DNA of 42,839 nucleotides from Basidiobolus meristosporus CBS 931.73 (Eukaryota > Basidiobolomycota > Basidiobolomycetes > Basidiobolales > Basidiobolaceae): NCBI GenBank assembly GCA_002104905.1, contig MCFE01000712.1, positions 1 through 42,839 of the forward strand, read 5' to 3'. Shown piece after piece: positions 1 to 11,395 of the stretch. The notes beneath the pieces are model-generated. The model searched no databases, was not told where the DNA came from, and worked only from the letters and a program-made list of their open reading frames with translations. The first letter of the stretch is position 1. Each line of letters begins with the position of its first letter. The position numbers were made by a program, and so were the translations under genes.

Positions 1-316
1 ATTTCCACCTAAATATTCATCTAACTTAGTCACTTAGATCATCACCTTCAAATCCTAGAGAATACTGACCAAATTCCTTGTTGGGATTTACTTAGGATAT
101 TTACCCAGAACATGAGAATTCTCAAAGTTGTCCAAACAGCCCCAAACTTTGCACACATGCTCATGGGACCTCCCTTAACCTATTCTACGAATTTGTAATG
201 CCAAGACCCGGTAAAAGTATAAATACTACTTTTACATTCAATAAATCATTAAGTGAAAACCACATAGTCTACTTGTTCTCCCAATCACTTCCAATATCTC
301 CAAGACTCTTACAACA
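1..316 (+). repeat. 5' LTR of copia copy 1 (partial)
   Basis: The sequence matches the LTR at 5122-5453 from about its 17th base onward, so the first 16 bases are outside the window. A TATAAATA box (218-225) and an AATAAA signal near 240 mark U3/R. It ends CTTACAACA just before the primer-binding site. Confidence 0.9.
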
Positions 317-328
317 GGTTATGAGCCC
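317..328 (+). promoter_or_regulatory. Primer-binding site, copia copy 1 (initiator tRNA-Met anticodon arm)
   Basis: The 12 bases right after the LTR are GGTTATGAGCCC. Their complement, GGGCTCATAACC, is the conserved anticodon-loop region of eukaryotic initiator tRNA-Met, not its 3' end. This is the internal, half-tRNA type of priming known from Drosophila copia. The ATG inside this site (321) also opens the Gag reading frame. The same site occurs in copy 2. Confidence 0.75.
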
Positions 329-3300
329 CAAGCTGTCACTCTCTGCAATGTCTACTACTGATATTACTGGAATTATTCCCTCTGCTGAAAAGTTGGATAG
401 ATCTAACTACCTAGTGTGGAAGGTGAAGATGAAGATGCTGCTACAAGAAAGAGGCCTTTGGGATATTTTCATGGGAGAAGAATGCCCTTCTAAAAACGTG
501 GGAGAGGAAGCCTTAAAGTACCAGAAGAAAGAACAAAGTGCCTTTAACTGCATTTGCCTTAATATCAAGGACAAATTGCTGATTCAATGCTCAAGAGCAA
601 AAATGGCAAAGAATGCCTGGAAAGCATTGGAAGACACCTACCAGTCATGTTCAACTGCCAAGAAGATGTATCTGAGACAAAAATTCTTTACTACAAAGAT
701 GCTGCCAGGAGAAGAGATGAAAAATCTAATCAACAGAATTACCCTGCTGGTAGATGAGATGGAATTTGTGGGCATACCAACTACTGATGAGGACGCAATA
801 TTTACAATCCTGAATAGCCTGATAGACAAGTTTCAGGGCCTTGTATCAGCCCTAGAGTCCAGAACTGAAGATTTGACCTTAAATTACGTATATGGAAGGC
901 TCCTGGATGAAGAATTATGAAAATCAAGCGCCAATAAGAAGGAAGAAGAAGATGCTTTAATAAGCAATGATAACCAACAAAGGAGGTACCCAAGACCCTA
1001 CAAAGGCAACAGCAACCTGTTTTGTAACTACTGCAAAAGGAAAGGACACACATCAGACTGGTGTCTCAAAAAGAAAGATAATCAGCAAAAGAAGCCTGAA
1101 TATGGAAGTGCTGCAACAACTGAAGATAGACTATGCATATCTGCACTAAATATGACCACAAACAAGGATTCTCAGGCATGGTATATTGACTCTGGAGCAT
1201 CTCAGCACTTTACACACCAAATAGAACTTTTTACCCAATATCAAGAAATTCCAATTAAGAAGGTTTTCATGGGTGACAATAGAACACTTGATGCAGTGGG
1301 AGAAGGAACTATCCATGTAAACCTAAGAAGCTGTGAAGGAAGCCATACACTGACCTTTAAAGCAGTACTCTATGTACCAGAAATAGCCAAGAACCTACTA
1401 TTTGTAAGCAAGGCCACTGCAGTAGGACTCAGTTTCAGTTTTGACAATTCAGGATGCAAGATCACTGATCAAAATGGTGCCCATATTGCTTTGGGTATCA
1501 GAGATTGGAACCTATAGAAGTTGACTTATATTCCATCATATCTGGAAGCCAATTTAAGTAACTTAAATGAAGAAACACCAATGCTTGGCACAGGATGTTT
1601 AGGCACATCAATTTTGATTATTTGCACAAAATGATCAAAGATCAACTAATTTCTGGAGTGAAAATTGATCCCCCAGCCAATTTGGAGCACTGTGACGCCT
1701 GCATATATGGGAAACAAGTCAGACAACCGTTTGAGAGCTCTGGGTTGATCAAAACTAAGAAAATATTAGATCTAATTCACTCAGATCTGTGTGGACCTAT
1801 GCAAAATTTATCCTTAGGCGGGATGAAGTATTTAATCACTTTTATTGATGATTATACAAGATACACATGGGTCTACTTCATGGAGAGAAAGGAAGAAGCT
1901 CTGTCTAAGTTCAGGGAGTTTAAAGCCATGGTGGAGAGAGAAACTGGTGAAAAAATCAAGAAAATATGCTCTGACAATGGAGGAGAATATACCTCAAAAC
2001 TCTTCATCCACTTCTGCAAAAGTCATGGGATAAAGCAAGAGACTACTGTACCATACTTCCCACAGCAAAATGGAGTAGCAGAACATGCTAAAAGATCAAT
2101 AATTGATATGGTAAGATCTATGATCCATGATCAAAAATTATCCTATGATTTTTGGGCAGTGTGGTGGTGTAGAGGTACTCCTGGGAGAAGCTACACAACT
2201 CAAGGTGTGTGAGGTGTCTGATGGGTGCAATAACCTCTGTGTCTAAACTGCTGGTGTCTTTGTCAATATGTCACTATGGTAAGAGCTCCTGCTTCTCTAG
2301 CTTCCTAGGTGCTCCAAGTGTCTCCAAAGGCCTCTGTGTGTCTTGTGCACTACCCTAAAAAGCTCCTTGATGGCAGGTCTGAGATGTACTGTTGAAGGCA
2401 GGTGCAGTGATCAACTGCTAATCAATAAGGTAGAAGTGTTACTGATAGAAGGGATGATTTATTGATGAGGGATTGCTTTCCCTTAAATACTTTTCCTGAT
2501 TGCCAAGTGATTACTAATGACAAGGTTCTAGAAGATTCTAGGTATCAGTGGAATTCTTGATGACATCACTATAAGCTAAAAATATGCCAAGAATGTCCTG
2601 GAAGGTTCTAAAAGGCACAGCACTCTCAACCAATCAGGAATCAGTAGTCTGAAACCTGTGCAACATAGAAATACCATATATGGTATTGAAATGGTAGGGA
2701 TGGTAACACAGACCTAGGTCATGTGTCACGGGTACTGACGTGGGTACTTGCCTTATATAGAAACATCTACTGATCACAAAGCTGATTAACATCTGGGATA
2801 ACTAATGCTAATAACTAATCAGGGTAAACATCATAAGGGGATAATACTGATAATATGGGCAAAGGAAGAATGGGATAATACTGATAAGATAAAATATGGA
2901 TAAGTATATCATAATGACTATATGAATAAACTTGTCTGTGGGAGGTATGTTTACCCTACCACAGCGGAATCAGTTGCCACTGCTGTATACCTTGAAAATA
3001 GGAGTTATAACAGAATACTTTGTGATTCTACTCCATTTGAAGCATGGTGTGGATACAGAACAAGTGCAGAACATCTAAGAATATTTGGGTGTACAGCATA
3101 TGCCAAAAAACTGGCCAGAAATCAGTCAAAATTTGAGCCAATAAGTGTAAAATGCATATTTTTGGGCTATTGCTATGAGAGTAAGGCATACAGACTCTAC
3201 AATGCCAAAGCAAAGAAGCTGATCAAGTCCAGGGATGTGTTGTTTGATGAAAATTCAAAATGTTCACAAAAAATGACATCAGATGATGACAAAAATTTGA

Positions 3301-5110
3301 TCCCAAGTCCACCAATTGTCAGTATTGAACCAGAGCAAAATAATGAAAAAATTTTCTCTCCAGAGGACTCTACAACCATGTTTCAGCCAGAACCAGTGCC
3401 CAGGAATATCCCAGAAGTGATCATTCCAGTATCAAATGCCCGGAGATCCAATCAGACAAGAAATAGCCCAAATTACTATATTAATGAGGGTACAAACTTA
3501 GCCTATGCCTATTCAGTCCATATTGATGAACCCCAGACTGTAAAAGAGGCCCTAAATAGCGCTCAGACAAATTTTTGGAGATCTGCAATGACTGAGGAAT
3601 ATCAGGCCCTGATGGAAAATCAAACTTGGGACTTAGTCAAATTACCAATCAACCAAAAATCAACCAAAAATCAATTGGATGCAGATGGGTCTTCAAGACA
3701 AAATACAAGGCTGATGGTACAATTGAAAGATACAAAGCAAGACTTGTAGCCAAAGGATACTCTCCAACAAAAGGACTTGACTATACTGAGACCTTTGCAC
3801 CGGTAACCAAGTTTAATGCCATCAGATTATTATTGGCTATTGCAGCCAAATATAAGTTTTTTATTCATCAAATGGATGTAAAAACTGCATTTTTGAATGG
3901 AGAACTTGATGGGGATGTGTATATGGACCAGCCTGATGGATTTGTTGACCAAGACAACCCCCATCTGGTCTGCAAGCTTAAAAAGGCACTCTATGGTCTC
4001 AAACAATCACCAAGAACCTGGAATTGCAAGATAGATTCTTATTTGGAATCTTTGAGTTTCAAAAGAAGTAATGCTGACTATAGTATATACTGTAAGCCAG
4101 ATAGAACAAATCCAGTTCTATTAGCTCTATATGTGGATGATCTTATTATAGCCACCAATAACCTAGAAACACTGGAAGAGACTAAATCCAGCCTATCTAA
4201 GGAGTTCAAGATGTCCCATCTAGGAGAACTTAGTTACTACTTAGGGATTGAGTTCTCCATAGACAGAAGTACCCAGACTATCACCCTAAGCCAATCCAAG
4301 TATATCCAAGATATAATAGAGAAGTACAAAATGGATGACTGTAAACCAGCAGCTACCCCAATGGAGACAAACCTTAACTTGGTCAAAACTCAACCAAATC
4401 AAGAGAGCTTGGTGCCATCTGAAAGCCCTGACTTTCCTTATCAATCCATGGTCTGCAGTCTAATGTATATTATGCTTGGAACACATCCAGAGATCTCATA
4501 TTCAGTGGGAGTTGTCAGCCAACATAATCAGAACTATGGATCTGATCATATTACAGCAGTTAAGCGGATTATTAGATACCTAAAAGAAACTGCTGATATC
4601 TGCTTAAGATATACTTGTAAGGATTCAGAACAGGATCTTGTGGGATACTCTGATGCTGATTAGGGACATAATTTGGAAGACAGAAGATCCACCACAGGAT
4701 ACACCTTTCTTTACTGTAAAGGTGCAATATCATGGAATTCATGAAAGTAACCAACCATAGCACTTTCCACCACAGAGGCAGAGTATATGGCAGCTTGTGA
4801 AGCTACAAAAGAAGCAATGTGGTTGAGAAAGCTGTTTACAGATTTAGGCCTATGTCAAAAAACGCCTATTACTTTATTTCAAGATAATCAAGGATGTATA
4901 CAATTAGGTAGAAATCCAACTTTTCATGCTAGAACCAAGCACATAGATATTAGACATCATTTCATATGTGAAGCTATAGAGAATAACTAAGTCAGCTTAG
5001 TTTACTGTCCTACAGATGAAATGATTGCAGATATATTTACCAAACCATTAGCTAGAGACAAGTTTGAATATCTTAGGTCAAAATTAGGACTAGTCAGTAT
5101 GAGCATTTAG
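321..5110 (+). pseudogene. gag-pol polyprotein of copia copy 1, multiply disrupted
   Basis: Gag runs from ATG 321 to a TGA at 918-920. The same frame then continues through a zinc knuckle (C-x2-C-x4-H-x4-C, about 1020-1062) and the protease motif DSGAS (about 1189) to a TAG at 1515. A 1-nt deletion near 1583 shifts the frame. Integrase follows (HSDLCGP, DNGGEY, QQNGVAE, 1595-2155) and is split by an 804-bp insertion, resuming at 2964. An 11-nt duplication of CAACCAAAAAT near 3660 shifts the frame again. RT follows (KARLVAKGY, QMDVKTAFLNGEL, YVDDL) to a TAG at 4661. RNase H ([17 protein letters not shown]) has further stops near 4741-4752 and at 4988. The original frame would end at TAG 5108-5110. 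It cannot make a working polyprotein; two of its stops are shared with copy 2. Confidence 0.9.
2160..2963. mobile_element. 804-bp solo-LTR-like insertion in the integrase region of copia copy 1
   Basis: Copy 2 is continuous here, whereas copy 1 is interrupted inside the integrase coding region. The insert starts TGTGGT and ends ACCACA (TG...CA with 6-bp inverted termini). It is flanked by GCAG (2156-2159) and GCGG (2964-2967); copy 2 has GTGG once at the same point, so this looks like a 4-bp target duplication with one later change. No reading frame of note lies inside. A solo LTR of another retrotransposon family is the best reading; a non-autonomous DNA element is possible but the TG...CA ends argue against it. 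Confidence 0.6.
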
Positions 5111-5121
5111 CTAAGTGGGAG
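5111..5121 (+). promoter_or_regulatory. Polypurine tract of copia copy 1
   Basis: The bases CTAAGTGGGAG immediately precede the 3' LTR and are nearly identical in copy 2 (CTGAGTGGGAG). Their position and purine richness fit the plus-strand primer site. Confidence 0.7.
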
Positions 5122-5453
5122 TGTTGTAAAAATTTGTATTTCCACCTAAATATTCACCTAACTTAGTCACTTAGATCATCACCTTCAAATCCTAGAGAAT
5201 ACTGACCAAATTCCTTGTTGGGATTTACTTAGAATATTTACCCAGAACATGAGAATTCTCAAAGTTGTCCAAAGAGCCCCAAACTTTGCACACATGCTCA
5301 TGGGACCTCCCTTAACCTATTCTATGTGTTTGTAATGCCAAGACCAGGTAAAAGTATAAATACTACTTTTTCATTCAATAAATCATTAAGTGAAAACCAC
5401 ATAGTCTACTTGTCCTGCCAATCACTTCCAATATCTCCAAGACTCTTACAGCA
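5122..5453 (+). repeat. 3' LTR of copia copy 1 (332 bp)
   Basis: It begins TGTTGTAAAA and ends CTTACAGCA, with one change from the family end CTTACAACA. It aligns along its whole length with 1-316, 5917-6248 and 10235-10583. Confidence 0.92.
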
Positions 5454-5916
5454 CAAAGGGCCTCAAGTACCTCCTTTGGCTAATATCCAGATGCATTGAG
5501 GTATTTTCTTCTTCCTTCTTGTAAGGGCATGATTTTCTCAATTTTTAATCCAGGAGCCTTCCATTTATGTTACTTCAAGTCAGATCTGCAGGTCCAACTC
5601 TGGGGCCAATTCAAGACCCTGAAATCCATCAGGCAGGCTATTCAGGGGTCAACCATTGCAACTTCTTTGGTGGTTTACTCTGGCACTGATTCCATCTCAT
5701 CATTCAGCAGTTATGTCAAAACAAGTTCTTCCCATGGTATAGGCACCTGAGGGTTATAGGATTGGCACCAGTGATAGGCATTTGTGAGGGGTTGCCCATT
5801 TACTGCATGGAGTGCAACACTGGAGAGCAGCATAGAATGAGACTTGCATCACAGTTAAGTGGGCATGGTGGCCTGTGGAGCAGCAAAATATGGACAACAG
5901 CCTGATATGCTTCTTG
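5454..5916 (-). mobile_element. Antisense gag fragment of a diverged copia element (copy a)
   Basis: The reverse complement aligns with the middle of the Gag region of copies 1 and 2 (about 600-960), including the GGAAGGCTCCTGGAT stretch and the AAGAAGGAAGAAGAA purine run. It is too diverged to come from either neighbour and has lost its frame. A second, longer copy lies at 10846-11395. It ends abruptly at the left LTR of copia copy 2. At the codon where copies 1 and 2 have TGA, this relative has AGA (Arg). Confidence 0.75.
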
Positions 5917-6248
5917 TGTTGTAAAAGTTTGTATTTCCACCTAAATATTCACCTAACTTAGTCACTTAGATCATCACCTTCAAATCCTAGAGAATACTGA
6001 CCAAATTCCTTGTTGGGATTTTCTTAGAATATTTACCCAGAACATGAAAATTCTCAAAGTTGTCCAAATAGCCCCAAACTTTGCACACATGTTCTTGGGA
6101 CCCTCCTTAACCTATTCTACGTGTTTGTAATGCCAAGACCGTGTTAAAGTATAAATACTACTTTTATATTCAATAAATCATTAAGTGAAAACCATATAAT
6201 CTACTTGTTCTCCAAATCACTTCCAATATCTCCAAGACTCTTACATCA
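5917..6248 (+). repeat. 5' LTR of copia copy 2 (332 bp)
   Basis: It begins TGTTGTAAAAG and ends CTTACATCA, one change from the family end. It contains the same TATAAATA and AATAAA signals as the other LTRs and lacks the extra block found in its partner at 10235-10583. Confidence 0.9.
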
Positions 6249-6260
6249 GGTTATGAGCCC
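6249..6260 (+). promoter_or_regulatory. Primer-binding site, copia copy 2
   Basis: GGTTATGAGCCC directly follows the LTR and is identical to the site in copy 1. It is complementary to the anticodon arm of initiator tRNA-Met. Confidence 0.75.
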
Positions 6261-9200
6261 TGAGCTGTCACTCTCTGCAATGTCTACTACTGCTATTACT
6301 GGAATTTTTCCCTCTGCTGTAAAGTTGGATGGATCTAACTACCAAGTGTGGAAGGTGAAGATGAAGATGCTGCTACAAGAAAGAGGCCTTTGGGATATTG
6401 TCATGGGAGAAGAATGCCCTTCTAAAAGCGTGGGAGAGGAAGCCTTAAAGTACCAGAAGAAAGAACAAAGTGCCTTTAACTGCATTTGCCTTAATGTCAA
6501 GGACAAATTGCTGATTCAATGCTCAAGAGCAAAAACGGCAAAGAATGCCTGGAAAGCATTGGAAGACACCTACCAGTCATGTTCAGCTGCCAAGAAGATG
6601 TATCTGAGACAAAAAATTCTTTACTACAAAGATGCTGCCAGGAGAAGAAATGAAAAATCTAATTAACAGAATTACCCTGCAGGTAGATGAGATGGAATCT
6701 GTGGGTGTGCCAACTACTAATGAGGATGTGATAGTTACCATCCTGAATAGCCTGACAGACAAGTTTCAGGGCCTTGTATCAGCCCTAGAGTCCAGAACTG
6801 AAGATTTGACCTTAAATTACGTATATGGAAGGCTCCTGGATGAAGAATTATGAAAATCAAGCGCCAATAAGAAGGAAGAAGAAAATGCTTTAATAAGCAA
6901 TGATAACCAACAAAGGAGGTACCCAAGACCCTACAAAGACAACAGCAACCTGTTTTGTAACTACTGCAAAAGGAAAGGACACACATCAGACTGGTGTCTC
7001 AAAAAGAAAGATAATCAGCAAAAGAAGCCTGAATATGGAAATGCTGCAACAACTGAAGATAGACTATTCATATCTGCACTGAATATGACCACAAACAAGG
7101 ATTCTCAGACGTGGTATATTGACTCTGGAGCTTCTCAACACTTTACACACCAAAAAGAACTTTTTACCCAATATCAAGAAATTCCAATTAAGAAGGTTTT
7201 CATGGGTGACAATAGAACACTTGATGCAGTGGGAGAAGGAACTATCCAAGTAAACCTTAGAAGCAGTGAAGGAAGCCATATACTGACCTTTAAAGAAGTA
7301 CTCTATGTGCCAGAAATAGCCAAGAAACTACTCTCTGTAAGCAAGGCCACAGCAGAAGGACTCAGCTTCAGTTTTGACAATTCTGGATGCAGGATCACTG
7401 ATCAAAATGGTGCCCATATTGCTTTGGGCATCAGAGACCAGAATCTATACAAGTTGACTTATATTCCATCATATCTGGAAGCCAATTTAAGTAACTTAAA
7501 TGAAGAAACACCAATGCTTTGGTACAGGAGATTTGGACACATCAATTTTGATTATTTGCACAAAATGATCAAAGATCAGCTAATTTCTGGAGTGAAAATT
7601 GATCCCCCAGCTAATTTGGAGCACTGTGAAGCCTGCATATATGGGAAACAAGCCAGACAACTATTCAAGAGCTCTGGGTTAATCAAAACTAAGAAAATAT
7701 TAGATCTAATTCACTCAGATCTGTGTGGACCTATGCAAAATTTATCCTTAGGCGGGATGAAGTATTTAATCACTTTTATTGATGATTATACAAGATACAC
7801 ATGGGTCTACCTCATGGAGAGAAAGGAAGAAGCTCTGTTCAAGCTCAGGGAGTTTAAAGCCATGGTGGAGAGAGAAACTGGTGAAAACATCAAGAAAATA
7901 CGCTCTGACAATGGTGGAGAATATACCTCAAAACTCTTCATCCACTTCTGCAAAATTCATGGGATAAAGCAAGAGACTACTGTACCATACTCCCCACAGC
8001 AAAATGGAGTAGCAGAACAAGCTAACAGATCAATAATTGATATGGCAAGATCTATGATCCATGATCCAAAATTATCCTATGATTTTTGGGTGGAATCAGT
8101 TGCCACTGCTGTATACCTTAAAAATAGGAGTTATAACAGAATACTTCATGATTCTACTCCATTTGAAGCATGGTATGGATACAGACCAAGTGCAGAACAT
8201 CTAAGAGTATTTGGGTGTACAGCATATGCCAAAAAACTGGCCGGAAATCAGTCAAAATTTGAGCCAAAAGTGTAAAATGCATATTTTTGGGCTACTGTAA
8301 TGAGAGTAAGGCATACAGACTCTACAATACCAAAGCAAAGAAGCTGATCAAGTCCAGGGATTTGTTGTTTGATGAAAATTCAAAAATTTCACAAAAAATG
8401 ACATCAGATGATGACAAAAATTTGATCTCAAGTCCACCAATTGCCAGGATTGAATCAGAGCAAAACAATGAAAGGTTTTTCACTCCAGAGGACTCTACAA
8501 CCATGGTTCAGCCAGAACCAGTGCCCAGGAATATCCCAGAAGTGATCATTCCAGTATCAAATGCCCGGAGATCCAATCAGACAAGAAATAGCCCAAATTA
8601 CTATATTAATGAGGGCACAAACTTAGCCTATGCCTATTCAGTCCATATTGATGAACCCAGACTGTAAAAGAGGCCCTAAATAGCCTTCAGACAAAGTTTT
8701 GGAGATCTGCAATGACTGAGGAATATCAGGCCCTGATGGAAAATCAAACTTGGGACTTAGTCAAATTACCAATCAACCAAAAATCAATTGGATGCAGATG
8801 GGTCTTTAAGAGAAAATACAAGGCTGATGGTACAATTGAAAGATACAAGGCAAGACTTGTAGCCAAAGGATACTCTCAGACAAAAGAACTTGACTATACT
8901 GAGACCTTTGCACTGGTAACCAAGTTTAATTCCATCAGATTAATATTGGCTATTGCAGCCAAATATAAGTTTTTTATTCATCAAATGGATGTAAAAGCTG
9001 CATTTTTGAATGGAGAACTTGATGAGGATGTGTATATGGACCAGCCTGATGGGTTTGGTGACCAAGATAACCCCCATTTGGTCTGCAAGCTTAAAAAGTC
9101 ACTATATGGTCTCAAACAATCACTGAGAGCCTGGAATTGCAAGATAGATTCTTATTTGGAACCTTTGAGTTTCAAAAGGAGTAATGCTGACTATAGTATA

Positions 9201-10223
9201 TATTATAAGCCAGATAGAGCAAATCCAGTTCTATTAGCTCTATATGTGGATGATCTTATTATAGCCGCCAATAACCTAGAAACATTGAAAGAGACTAAAT
9301 CCAGCCTATCTAAGGAGTTCAAGATGTCCAATCTAGGAGAACATAGTTACTACTTAGGGATTAAGTTCTCCATAGACAGAAGTACCCAGACCATTACCTT
9401 AAGCCAATCCAAGTATATTCAAGATATACTAAAGAAGTACAAAATGGAAGACTGTAAACCGGCAGCTACCCCAATGGAGACAAACCTTAACTTGGTCAAA
9501 ACTCAACCAAATCAAAAGAGCTTGGTGCCATCTGAAAGCCCTGACTTTACTTATCAATCTATGGTCAGCTGTCTGATGTATATCATGCTTGGAACACATC
9601 CAGATATCTCATATCCAGTGGGAGTTGTCAGCCAACATAATCAGAATTATGGATCTGATCATATTGCAGCAGTTAAGCAGATTATTAGATACCTAAAAGG
9701 AACTGCTGATATCTGCTTAAGATATACTTATAAGGATTCAGAACAGGATCTTGTGGGATACTCTGATGCTGATTGGGGATGAAATTTAGAAGACAGAAGA
9801 TCCACCACAGGATACACCTTTCTTTACTGTAAAGGTGCAATATCATGGAATTCAAGAAAGCAACCAACCGTAGCACTTTCCACCACAGAGGCAGAGTATA
9901 TGGCAGCCTGTGAAGCTACAAAAGAAGCAATGTGGTTAAGAAAGCTGTTTGCAGATTTAGGCCTATGTCAAAAAACACCTATTACTTTATTTCAAGATAA
10001 TCAAGGATGTATACAATTAGGTAGAAATCCAACTTTTCATGCTAGAACCAAGCACATAGATATTAGACATCATTTCATATGTGAAGCTATAGAGAATAAC
10101 TAAGTCAGCTTAGTTTACTGTCCTACAGATGAAATGATTGCAGACATATTTACCAAACCATTAGCTAGAGACAAGTTTGAATATCTTAGGTCAAAATTAG
10201 GACTAGTCAGTATGAACATTTAG
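6253..10223 (+). pseudogene. gag-pol polyprotein of copia copy 2, disrupted
   Basis: Gag opens at ATG 6253 inside the primer-binding site. An extra A in a run at 6611-6616 shifts the frame. Gag resumes from 6632 and stops at TGA 6851-6853, the same codon as in copy 1. The longest intact piece (7085-8275) carries protease (DSGAS), the GAG-pre-integrase region and integrase (HSDLCGP, DNGGEY, QQNGVAE). One-base deletions near 8266 and 8656 shift the frame twice. RT (YVDDL, near 9247) runs from 8712 to TGA 9780. RNase H continues in frame to TAA 10101-10103, again shared with copy 1. The ancestral stop would be TAG 10221-10223. Not functional. Confidence 0.9.
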
Positions 10224-10234
10224 CTGAGTGGGAG
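10223..10234 (+). promoter_or_regulatory. Polypurine tract of copia copy 2
   Basis: CTGAGTGGGAG directly precedes the 3' LTR, matching copy 1 with one change. Confidence 0.65.
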
Positions 10235-10583
10235 TGTTGTAAAAATTCGTATTTCCACCTAAATATTCACCTAACTTAGTCACTTAGATCATTACCTTCA
10301 AATCCTAGAGACTACTGACCAAATTCCTTGTTGGGATTTACTTGGTATATTTTCACCAAAATACCAGTTACCCAGAACATGAAAATTCTCAAAGTTGTCC
10401 AAACAGCCCCAAACTTTGCATACATGTTCTTGGGACCTTTCTTAACCTATTCTACATGTTTGTAATGCCAAAACCAGGTAAAAGTATAAATACTACCTTT
10501 GCATTCAATAAATCATTAAGTGAAAACCACATAATCTACTTGTTCTCCCAATCACTTCCAATATATCCAAGACTCTTACAACA
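10235..10583 (+). repeat. 3' LTR of copia copy 2 (349 bp)
   Basis: It starts TGTTGTAAAA and ends CTTACAACA. It is longer than its 5' partner because of an internal block near 10348-10370. Confidence 0.9.
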
Positions 10584-10791
10584 ACTTGGACCCAACTATC
10601 TTACATTGAATTCCTCAAAGGTGTCCAAACAGCCCCATACTTTGCACACATGTTCTTGGGACCTTCCTAGGCATATTGTACATGTCTTGATTGCCAAGAC
10701 CACATAAAAGCATAAGTATTGCTATTATACTCAATAAATCAATAAGTAAAACTGCATAATCACTTCCAATACCTCCAAGACTCTTACAACA
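10584..10791 (+). repeat. Truncated diverged LTR of the same copia superfamily
   Basis: From about 10610 onward the sequence follows the copia LTR (GTCCAAACAGCCCCATACTT, CATGTTCTTGGGACC, AATAAATC, CTCTTACAACA) but with many differences. The first 120-140 LTR bases are missing. It is directly abutted by the 3' LTR of copy 2. Confidence 0.75.
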
Positions 10792-10845
10792 CTGGCAAGT
10801 GTCCTCTCCTTCTGCAGTGGCTACTAGCAGGCTTGGTTCTCCATT

Positions 10846-11395
10846 CAAAGGGCTTCAAGTTCCTCCTTTGGTAAATATCCAGATGCATTGAGGTATCTTC
10901 TTCTTCCTTCTTGTCAGGGCTTGATTTTCTCGATTTTTCATCCAGGAGCCTTCAGTTTATGTTACTTAAGGTCAGATCTGCAGTTCTGACTTTAGGGCCA
11001 ATACAAGGCCCTGAAATCCATCTGGCAGGTTATTCATGGGGGCAACCATTGCAACTTCTTTGGTGGTTTACTCTGGCACTGATTCCATCTCATCATTCAG
11101 CAGTTATGTCAAAACAAGTTCTTCCCATGGTATAGGCACCTGAAGGTTATGGGATTGGCACCAGTGATAGGCATTTGTGAGGGGTTGCCCATTTACTGCA
11201 TGGAGTGCAACACTGGAGAGCAGCATAGAATGAGACTTGCATCACAGTTAAGTGGGCATGGTGGCCTGTGGAGCAGCAAAATATGGACAACAGCCAGAAA
11301 TGCTTCTTGAAGGTTTGGGACTGGACAGTACTCACCAACCACCATCCCCAATGAAATCTTAGATCAAGGTGATCTTTGCCAGGTATAGGCTGCAT
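10846..11395 (-). mobile_element. Antisense gag fragment of a diverged copia element (copy b)
   Basis: This aligns with 5454-5916 on the same strand and extends about 80 bp further. Its reverse complement follows the copia Gag region from before the TGA-codon position back toward the N-terminal half. Where copies 1 and 2 have TGA it reads AGA, which shows the stop is derived. No intact frame remains. Confidence 0.7.

Larger units (their letters stand above)
1..5453 (+). mobile_element. Ty1/copia LTR retrotransposon, copy 1 (defective, 5' LTR cut by window edge)
   Basis: Domain order is Gag, CCHC zinc knuckle, aspartic protease, integrase, reverse transcriptase, RNase H, which is the Pseudoviridae (Ty1/copia) order because integrase precedes RT. 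Two direct LTRs flank it (1-316, partial, and 5122-5453). The complete LTR begins TGTTGTAA and the family ends TTACAACA, a perfect 8-bp terminal inverted repeat. The left edge lies outside the window, so its target-site duplication cannot be checked. The two LTRs are very similar by eye, so insertion is not ancient, yet the coding region is already dead: it has several stops, a 1-nt deletion near 1583, an 11-nt duplication near 3660 and a nested 804-bp insertion. Confidence 0.93.
5917..10583 (+). mobile_element. Ty1/copia LTR retrotransposon, copy 2 (defective)
   Basis: This is a second element of the same family in the same orientation, with LTRs at 5917-6248 and 10235-10583. Its interior matches copy 1 closely without the 804-bp insertion. 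The flanks TCTTG (5912-5916) and ACTTG (10584-10588) agree at four of five positions, a weak target duplication. The two LTRs are not a matched pair: the right one has an extra block of about 17-20 bp (around 10348-10370, TTCACCAAAATACCAG) that the left LTR and both LTRs of copy 1 lack, but which also appears in the solo LTRs near 24.6 and 25.3 kb. Recombination between elements is likely. Confidence 0.92.

Noticed and set aside
918-920. Programmed stop-codon readthrough between Gag and Pol in the copia family
   Set aside because: The same elements carry another shared stop and many frameshifts, and diverged relatives have AGA at this codon, so an inherited nonsense change is simpler. Not fully excluded.
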